From NCBI GenBank assembly GCA_009774585.1, contig VSOA01000088.1:1-12581 (forward strand): DNA of 12,581 nucleotides, read 5' to 3'. This document shows, in pieces, positions 7,299 through 12,581 of the stretch. The notes under the pieces were generated by a model. That model was given only the letters and a program-made list of their open reading frames with translations. It was not told the origin of the DNA and ran no database searches. The translations under genes and the position numbers were made by a program. Each line of letters starts with the position of its first letter. Positions within the stretch are counted from its first letter, which is position 1. Origin of the DNA: Lachnospiraceae bacterium (lineage in GTDB: Bacteria; Bacillota; Clostridia; Lachnospirales; Lachnospiraceae).

Positions 7299-9807
7299 AC
7301 GCACCTTTCATCAGAACAGAGGTCGCAATCTGGTGGCGGTACTTGCTATCATACTGACGACATTAATGTTTACCACGCTTTTTGTCCTAAGCCAAAGTAT
7401 GAATGAGAACATTGTCGAAATGACTTTCAGACAGGTCGGTTATGATGCGCAAGTATCTTTTTACTCCATTGCCGAAGAACAGGCGGATAAACTGGCGGCG
7501 CATCCGGATGTGGAAGAAGTGGGAAACGGTGTTGTGGTCGGACTGGCGGAGGATAACCGCGTGGCAGGACGGCAGGTGGAACTGCGCTGGGCGGACGAAT
7601 GTTTTGCCAAACATTCCTTTGCGCTGCCTTCGACAGGCAGACTGCCTGAGGCGGAGGATGAGATTGCACTGGATACGATGGTACTTGACAGACTGGGCAT
7701 TGCTCATGAATTGGGGACGCCGGTAACGATTCAGTGGATGGCGGATTTTGTGTCAAAAGAGGTGCGGACTTCTACATTTACGCTTTGTGGTTTCTGGGAG
7801 GCCAATGAAAACAGTTATGCCAGTATGGCGTGGGTGAGCAGGGAGTTTGCGGATCAGGCGGTGGAAGACATCGGCGGACCGAATCCGGAGACGCGTATAG
7901 GAAGTCACAATGTGCAGGTCAGTCTCTGTCATGACAAGAATATTGAGAAAAGTATGGACCGCATCTTAGCGGACTTGGGAATGAGCGGCTTGGAGTATAA
8001 TGTGAATTTGGCGTACTCTTCCGAGATGACCCGGATGGCAGCGCAGGAGAATCTGCCTATGTATCTGGGAATGGCGCTTGTCTTTGCGGCAGGCTATCTG
8101 ATCATTTACAATATTTTTCAGATATCCGTCACGGCGGATATACAATTCTACGGCAGATTGAAAACACTGGGCGCCACGAAGAAACAGATTAAGAAGCTGA
8201 TTTATGCGCAGACTGGGAGACTGTGTCTTATCGGAATTCCGATTGGTCTTCTTCTCGGTTATCTGCTTGGGGCGGTTCTTGTTCCGGTACTCATTAGCTT
8301 TCAGGCGGGAAGCGTATCGGCGAGTCCGGTTATTTTCATCGGTTCTGCACTTTTTGCGGGATTGACTGTACTAGTCTCATGTATGCGTCCGGCGAAAATG
8401 GCAGGAAAAGTATCGCCTATAGACGCACTGCGATATAATGATACTGTACGAATCGGACGGGGCAGAAAGAGGAGACATAACAGCGCGTCGTTGGCTGCGC
8501 TGGCATGGTCCAATCTCGGGCGAAACAGGAAGCGCACGGTTACGGTAATCTGTTCTCTTACGCTGGGGCTTACGCTGATGAGCTGCTTCTATGCAAAGAA
8601 CGCGTCTTTTGATATGGATAAGTATCTTGAAGGATTGACGATTGCGGACTACCAGATTGATGAGATTACGAGCGAGGCATATATGACAGGGTATGACCCA
8701 CAGAGCGATACTTTAGAAGGAGAATTGCTTAGTCTGGTCGAGTCAATGGACGGACTGGAGCAAATGGGACATCTCTACAGCCATGAGACACAGATTGCAC
8801 TCAGCGAACAGACCATAGCGAATATAGAGGGATTTTATACGGACGATATACGGGCTTCATGGGCGTCATACGACCCTGCGGGAGTCGAGGCATTGCAGGA
8901 AGCAATCGGGAGGAAGCAGGCCGGTTCCGTAATTTATGGCATAGACGGTATTCCGCTGGATATATACAGTAAAGAGGAGTACTGGGTAAACGGAAGCTTT
9001 GACGAAGAACTGTTTGACACGGGCGAATATGTGCTGGCAATCGGTCCGGGTGTGGAGCCCGGCATAAAAGAGCAGAATATGCCGACAGTCAGTGTAGGCA
9101 GTCAGGTAGATATAGAAGGCAGGAAATATACGGTGATGGCTGTACTGAACAGTTTGCAGCCGGTGACTGAGGGGGCGGTAGAGGATATCTCACAGAATGT
9201 TTTCTTTCTGGATTTCGTAATGCCGGCAAAGACGTTTCAAGAAAATTGGCCGGAGAATAAACTGCGTAAGTTGTACTTCAACGTTAGCGACGATAAGAAC
9301 GGCGAGGCGCAGGAGAAACTGGACGATTATTTTAGTAAGGCTGGAATGACTCTGCCGGTCACTTCCAGAGAATCCATGACAAGACAGTATGAGAAAGAAA
9401 CACGTTCCGGTGCCGTCATGGGAAATGCCGTCAGTATTGTAATTGCACTGGTGGGCGTCCTGAATTTTGTTAACTCCATGGTTACGGCGATTGTATCGCG
9501 CAAAAAGGAATTTGCCATGATACAGAGTGTAGGCATGACAAAAATGCAGTTATGTAAACTACTTGTCTTTGAAGGTTTGGATTATGTTGGATTGACTCTG
9601 ATAGTCAGTTATATTTGCAGTGCATTGAGTGTAGGCGTCGGGGTGCGTGCGATGATTGCGGGGGGATTTACGACGTTTCGATTTACATTATTACCGCTTG
9701 CGGTGTGTACGCCGCTTTTGCTTGTACTTGCCACGCTGATCCCGTACCTTTGTTTTAAAAATCTGGAGAAAGACAGTCTGGTGGAGCGTCTGCGGGCAAC
9801 AGACTGA
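7279..9807 (+). CDS. FtsX-family ABC transporter permease (second copy)
   Basis: This membrane partner of the preceding ATPase has 842 residues from ATG 7279. That start has GGAGG at 7266-7270 with 8-nt spacing; an in-frame GTG at 7270 overlaps the ribosome site and is unlikely. Predicted membrane helices lie near residues 17-41, 260-283, 315-342, 348-372, 418-442, 713-740, 764-792 and 803-826. Large extracytoplasmic domains follow the first and fifth, and a basic linker (about 373-417) joins the halves. The second half carries the usual FtsX tail features (NFVNSM, RKKEFAMIQSVGMTKMQL). It belongs to the group involved in antimicrobial-peptide export or resistance and lipoprotein handling; the substrate is not evident. 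It is paralogous to the permease at 92-2716 along most of its length. Confidence 0.92.
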   Translation: MIAVISKRTFHQNRGRNLVAVLAIILTTLMFTTLFVLSQSMNENIVEMTFRQVGYDAQVSFYSIAEEQADKLAAHPDVEEVGNGVVVGLAEDNRVAGRQVELRWADECFAKHSFALPSTGRLPEAEDEIALDTMVLDRLGIAHELGTPVTIQWMADFVSKEVRTSTFTLCGFWEANENSYASMAWVSREFADQAVEDIGGPNPETRIGSHNVQVSLCHDKNIEKSMDRILADLGMSGLEYNVNLAYSSEMTRMAAQENLPMYLGMALVFAAGYLIIYNIFQISVTADIQFYGRLKTLGATKKQIKKLIYAQTGRLCLIGIPIGLLLGYLLGAVLVPVLISFQAGSVSASPVIFIGSALFAGLTVLVSCMRPAKMAGKVSPIDALRYNDTVRIGRGRKRRHNSASLAALAWSNLGRNRKRTVTVICSLTLGLTLMSCFYAKNASFDMDKYLEGLTIADYQIDEITSEAYMTGYDPQSDTLEGELLSLVESMDGLEQMGHLYSHETQIALSEQTIANIEGFYTDDIRASWASYDPAGVEALQEAIGRKQAGSVIYGIDGIPLDIYSKEEYWVNGSFDEELFDTGEYVLAIGPGVEPGIKEQNMPTVSVGSQVDIEGRKYTVMAVLNSLQPVTEGAVEDISQNVFFLDFVMPAKTFQENWPENKLRKLYFNVSDDKNGEAQEKLDDYFSKAGMTLPVTSRESMTRQYEKETRSGAVMGNAVSIVIALVGVLNFVNSMVTAIVSRKKEFAMIQSVGMTKMQLCKLLVFEGLDYVGLTLIVSYICSALSVGVGVRAMIAGGFTTFRFTLLPLAVCTPLLLVLATLIPYLCFKNLEKDSLVERLRATD

Positions 9808-9847
9808 TGGAGCGTCCGTGTGCAACAGACAGATGTGGTGATTGATA

Positions 9848-9891
9848 TGATAAACGTCGGGAGACATGTTAGGTTTCCCGGCGCTTTATCA
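9848..9891. terminator. Long hairpin terminator after the ABC operon
   Basis: TGATAAA at 9848-9854 pairs with TTTATCA at 9885-9891, and CGTCGGGAGAC at 9855-9865 pairs with GTTTCCCGGCG at 9873-9883. C9884 is the only bulge and the loop is ATGTTAG. An 18-bp stem flanked by A-rich and T-rich arms can terminate from either side. It lies about 40 nt beyond the permease stop and overlaps the last codons of the broken minus-strand gene. Confidence 0.7.
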
Positions 9892-10207
9892 CATGCAGAG
9901 AGCCCTCTGACCAGCCGATTTTATTTCCTTCGAGCAGATATTTCTTCATATTTCTCTGTAGCGATGTTTCTTCAGGGAGTTCTTCCGAAACTTTATCAAA
10001 TCCCGGGAATTTAGTATTGTCTGCAGAAAGCTTTGAATCCGGCAAGCGACTGCATGACAGATTGTGGTGAGAGGTCTGCGTCCGACGGGATGTGGATGCT
10101 TATGCATTTTTGATTCCTTCCGGGTCTTCACCGACATAATCCGCAATCAGTTTGTCAAGTGTCTGTATCAGTTCGTCATAACTTAAAGATTGAATAACGC
10201 CATAGGC
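9869..10207 (-). pseudogene. Broken acyltransferase-like gene remnant
   Basis: No intact gene fills 9808-10393, but the minus strand holds three coding-like blocks separated by stops and frame changes. Block one (10103-10207, stop at 10100) has 35 residues including DELIQTLDKLIADYVGEDP and no start codon. Block two (10014-10100, stop at 10011) reads SIHIPSDADLSPQSVMQSLA, then GFKAFCRQY. Block three (9872-10012, stop at 9869) has 47 residues with EELPEETSLQRNMKKYLLEG, then NKIGWSEG. Blocks two and three resemble the middle and C-terminal parts of an acyltransferase-like (DUF5596-type) protein I recall from Lachnospiraceae. The segment normally between them, around a CHSWLLSP motif, is missing. 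Block one may belong to the same or another gene. The family assignment is from memory and moderate at best; that the region is decayed coding sequence is better supported. Confidence 0.45.
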
Positions 10208-10255
10208 TTAATGCCGGGAGTTGGTTTATTTTATCGTAAACACTCAGGATTGTCA

Positions 10256-10284
10256 TTGTAATATCTTATGCCGGCGGCTATAAT
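10256..10284 (+). promoter_or_regulatory. Promoter of the PsiE-family gene
   Basis: -35 TTGTAA lies at 10256-10261 and a perfect -10 TATAAT at 10279-10284, with a 17-nt spacer. Transcription would start near 10291, about 100 nt before the gene. I see no phosphate-type (PhoB) repeat around it. Confidence 0.6.
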
Positions 10285-10393
10285 GAAAATGTGCTGTCCA
10301 TGCGTTACTTGGATAGAACAGAAATGTATTTGCGGAAATAAGTATAGGCAGCCCAAATAAATGTTGGATTGTCGGCAAAGAGAGGAACGATAT

Positions 10394-10849
10394 ATGGACA
10401 AATTCAAAAATAGGTTTAAGAAAGATATACAGCGGTTATGTGAGACACTGGAGATGGCGGTTGCGTTAGTTGTGCTGACGGGCATCATTCTCACGATCCT
10501 CAGTCTGTTGAGCGACTTTGAAATTTTCCGCTCCATGCTGGAGGACACGGCACAGTTTAAGCCTTTTCTGGAAGATATTTTCGTGATCGTTATCGGAATC
10601 GAGTTTTTACAGATGCTTTGTAGACCGAATTCGGATAATGTCATGGAAGTGCTTATATTCCTTGTGGCGCGTCATATGATCATTGGTGATACGTCGCCCT
10701 ATGAAGATTTTGTATCGGTTATCAGCATCGGACTTTTGTGTGTGGTGCGCAGATTCTTACATAACGCGAAAGAGAAGGAGAAAGAAAGGGAACGCGAGAG
10801 GGAGCGGCAGGAAGAATTTGCCGGGGCGGAGCAGCCGAAGCATGAGTGA
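10394..10849 (+). CDS. PsiE-family small membrane protein
   Basis: This 151-residue inner-membrane protein resembles the phosphate-starvation-inducible PsiE family, whose biochemical role is unknown. Predicted helices lie at about residues 19-44, 57-75, 83-100 and 105-122. The family-like stretch runs from GIEFLQML through NVMEVLIFLVARHMI to a TSPYED segment and ISIGLLCVVRRFL. The C-terminus is an unusual charged tail, KEKEKERERERERQ near residues 129-142, predicted to be a cytoplasmic helix. ATG 10394 is preferred because AGAGG at 10379-10383 lies 10 nt upstream. An in-frame ATG at 10361 has no ribosome site and would add 11 residues. The gene has its own promoter and converges on the specificity-subunit gene with a 12-nt gap and no terminator between them. 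Confidence 0.75.
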   Translation: MDKFKNRFKKDIQRLCETLEMAVALVVLTGIILTILSLLSDFEIFRSMLEDTAQFKPFLEDIFVIVIGIEFLQMLCRPNSDNVMEVLIFLVARHMIIGDTSPYEDFVSVISIGLLCVVRRFLHNAKEKEKERERERERQEEFAGAEQPKHE

Positions 10850-10861
10850 AAGCAGGTGGCA

Positions 10862-11446
10862 TTATCTTGATGCGATATGCCGCCATATATCCTCCCATAT
10901 CTTGTTATGAAGCGAACGCATATATTGCTCCATAAATTCCCAGTCGGGGATATAACCGTGCTCGGAATACGCATGTGTTTTATCAATCACCGGGGCGCCG
11001 TCCGGATGACACAGAACAGGAAGATTTATTGTATCATTGCCATATTTTTCTTCCGTCACTTTACGCCCGTATGCATATTTGAATCTGTTGGCAGTCAGCA
11101 CGGTTTGCAGGAACAGATATTGGTTTCTGCCCGGATTTTCATTTTTTAGTAACAGAATCTTGGCGGAATCGCCGACAACGCATCCTGACGGCTGGTAGGA
11201 GACGTATCCGGCGCAGCCGCTTCTTGCCACAGTCAGACATTGCTGTTCCGACAGCGTATAGTTCATGGATTTGCAGTAATTTATGTCTATTTTACCCAGT
11301 ACGCCGTTGTTTTCTTCACCGCTCTGGACTGCCGGAAAGGTTCCGGGATTCTCAGCTATCTCATCTTTTGTGATACCCTTGCCGTTATGAATGGAACAGA
11401 CGGACGCTATTTTAAATTCTTTCCAATCGTTTATATTAAGATTCAT
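10862..11446 (-). CDS. Restriction-modification specificity (S) subunit, single target-recognition domain
   Basis: This subunit recognises the DNA sequence methylated by the partner methylase. At 194 residues it is about half the usual HsdS length and holds one target-recognition domain. The hallmarks run in order: WKEFKIASVCSIHNGKGIT near the N-terminus, VQSGEENNGVLGKI, LTVARSGCAGYVSYQ, GCVVGDSAKILLL, YGRKVTEEKYGNDTINLPV and PDWEFMEQYMRSL before the end. A half-size S subunit would need to act as a dimer to recognise a two-part site, or might be a BcgI-like subunit. The C-terminus after MRSL (NKIWEDIWRHIASR) may be altered by a local rearrangement. ATG 11444-11446 overlaps the methylase stop as ATGA, so the two are translationally coupled. 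Confidence 0.8.
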   Translation of the reverse strand: MNLNINDWKEFKIASVCSIHNGKGITKDEIAENPGTFPAVQSGEENNGVLGKIDINYCKSMNYTLSEQQCLTVARSGCAGYVSYQPSGCVVGDSAKILLLKNENPGRNQYLFLQTVLTANRFKYAYGRKVTEEKYGNDTINLPVLCHPDGAPVIDKTHAYSEHGYIPDWEFMEQYMRSLHNKIWEDIWRHIASR

Positions 11447-12581
11447 GTTAATCTGCCTTCTTTAATCATATACGCGAGATAATTGTTTAATGTCTGTCGG
11501 AAGTCTGCTTCAGTCAGAGCGCTGTAGTCAGTCTTCATATATGCTTCGCAGAGCCATTCCGAATTGCCGTTTACAACAGCCAGAGCGGATAAACCGTCAA
11601 CGGCGATTCTGTTGCGGTACAGACGGAGCCATTCTTTTTCAATTGCCTTCCACTTGCTCTTCCCTTCCGAATCGAATTGTTCGATGCGTCCGAGATTCTT
11701 TTTCTTCTTGAAGCCGTCTTCCTTACAGTAGCCGAAGAAGGTTTCTTTCGCTGTGCCGTCTGTGCCCACATGCGGTCTTCCCAGCGTGAAGAGCATGCAG
11801 CAGGCAGAAGCGGAAGCGCCCGGATAGAAGATTTCATTTGGAAGTGTAAAGACTGCTTCCAATGTATTGTCCTGAAGCATTGCCTTTTTGGATTCAGTGA
11901 GCAGTCTGCTTGTTCCGATGGCGGCTGACACGGGAAGAAGTACGGCAAGCTTTACTTTTTTGCGGGACGTTCCCTTTTCAACCCGTTCTTCATTCATGCT
12001 TTTTACAATGTCCGAAAGAAATTGGATAAACACGAATCCTTTTGTGGGGTCTTCCTTACCGTCCTTTGCCTTGCCCCATGAGGATTTGTACGAGTCGGGA
12101 ATTCCGATCGGTTTGGCATTGTAGGGCGGATTCATCAGGATGATATCGGGGTCCGCCGCCCTGATAAAGTCCTCGCAGTCAAAAAGATTTGCCAGTTTCA
12201 GGTTGCTGTTGCCGTCGCCGTGAATCAACATATTCGTGGCGGCGAGTCCATATGCGTTTTCGTCTGCTTCGATGCCGTAGATATGCTTGGATGCGACAAG
12301 CTTTTTGAACAGCTTTCTTTCACTTTCCGATGTATTTCTGTGACAGTCGGCAAATTCTTTGACCATAGCCTGCACCAGAAAGGAACCGCTTCCGCATGTG
12401 CCGTCAAGTATGACCTTGGTTTTGTCAACTTCCGTCAGGCAGCACATGAATTCCGTGATGTGGTCGGGCGTAAAGGCTTGGTTTCTATCTGCTTTTCCGA
12501 TGTACTTGTTAAAAGCGATAAAAAACATGTTAAGGATATCCTGTCCCTCCGAACTGTCGGCGTCGATATACTGATAGATAT
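11443..12581 (-). CDS. N6-adenine DNA methyltransferase, HsdM-like (partial, N-terminus beyond window)
   Basis: This modification subunit transfers a methyl group from S-adenosylmethionine to adenine N6. The frame stays open to the right edge, so the N-terminal helical domain is outside the window; a Met at 12528 is internal. Visible features are the pre-motif NKYIGKADRNQAFTPDHI, motif I LDGTCGSGSF (near 12376-12408, with G where P is commoner) and catalytic motif IV NPPY at 12121-12132. Also present are LAVLLPVSAAIGTS, TLPNEIFYPGASASACCMLF, and the C-terminal WLCEAYMKTDYSALTEADF segment. The NPPY plus CGSG order fits the gamma class used by type I and related systems. It overlaps the S-subunit gene by 4 nt. 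A restriction (HsdR-like) subunit would be expected further right but is not visible. Confidence 0.92.
   Translation of the reverse strand, partial: IYQYIDADSSEGQDILNMFFIAFNKYIGKADRNQAFTPDHITEFMCCLTEVDKTKVILDGTCGSGSFLVQAMVKEFADCHRNTSESERKLFKKLVASKHIYGIEADENAYGLAATNMLIHGDGNSNLKLANLFDCEDFIRAADPDIILMNPPYNAKPIGIPDSYKSSWGKAKDGKEDPTKGFVFIQFLSDIVKSMNEERVEKGTSRKKVKLAVLLPVSAAIGTSRLLTESKKAMLQDNTLEAVFTLPNEIFYPGASASACCMLFTLGRPHVGTDGTAKETFFGYCKEDGFKKKKNLGRIEQFDSEGKSKWKAIEKEWLRLYRNRIAVDGLSALAVVNGNSEWLCEAYMKTDYSALTEADFRQTLNNYLAYMIKEGRLT

Noticed and set aside
9820..10014. 64-codon plus-strand frame after the ABC operon
   Set aside because: It crosses the terminator hairpin and runs antisense to the broken minus-strand gene; no ribosome site or domain.
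9946..10146. 66-codon minus-strand frame
   Set aside because: It is basic and low in domain-like content; the protein-like blocks lie in other frames of the same strand.
11571..11948. 125-codon minus-strand frame inside the methylase gene
   Set aside because: It is a shadow frame of the well-supported methylase, with Arg/Ser-rich composition and no domain.

Overview
The window looks like chromosomal DNA of a low-to-mid-GC Gram-positive anaerobe, most likely a Lachnospiraceae-type Clostridium relative. This is inferred from gene content: large FtsX-type ABC permeases, a FapA/DUF342 protein with Clostridia-like repeats, a REC-HD-GYP protein, and an N6-adenine methylase/S-subunit pair of the kind common in gut Firmicutes. 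AGGAGG-like ribosome sites and TATAAT-type promoters agree with this. No taxonomic search was possible.

Layout, left to right. (1) Positions 64-105 carry what looks like the last codons of an ABC ATPase, running into a large FtsX-family permease (92-2716). That gene ends at a hairpin terminator overlapping the next promoter. (2) A two-gene signalling unit follows: a FapA/DUF342 protein whose N-terminus is built from about seven 26-residue repeats (2918-5098), then a response regulator with an intact HD-GYP c-di-GMP phosphodiesterase domain (5227-6327), closed by a good terminator at 6381-6420. (3) Next is an ABC operon, an ATPase (6600-7298) overlapping a second FtsX-type permease (7279-9807). 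It is preceded by three 11-bp direct repeats that look like an OmpR-family regulator site, and it ends in a long hairpin terminator. (4) Positions 9869-10207 hold broken minus-strand coding blocks, at least some of which resemble an acyltransferase-like gene. (5) A PsiE-family membrane protein (10394-10849) has its own promoter. (6) Convergent to it, on the minus strand, are a half-size type I specificity subunit (10862-11446) and an N6-adenine DNA methyltransferase that runs off the right edge (11443-12581).

How the parts fit. The two permeases are clear paralogues of the antimicrobial-peptide/lipoprotein-exporter-like FtsX superfamily; only the second has an intact ATPase here. The FapA/HD-GYP pair sits between them with its own promoter and terminator, so it looks like an independent unit rather than part of the transporter. 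The right end is a DNA-modification locus whose restriction subunit, if any, lies outside the window.

The most unusual item is the fusion of a 26-residue solenoid-like repeat array to a DUF342 beta-helix protein beside a c-di-GMP phosphodiesterase, with no flagellar gene in sight.
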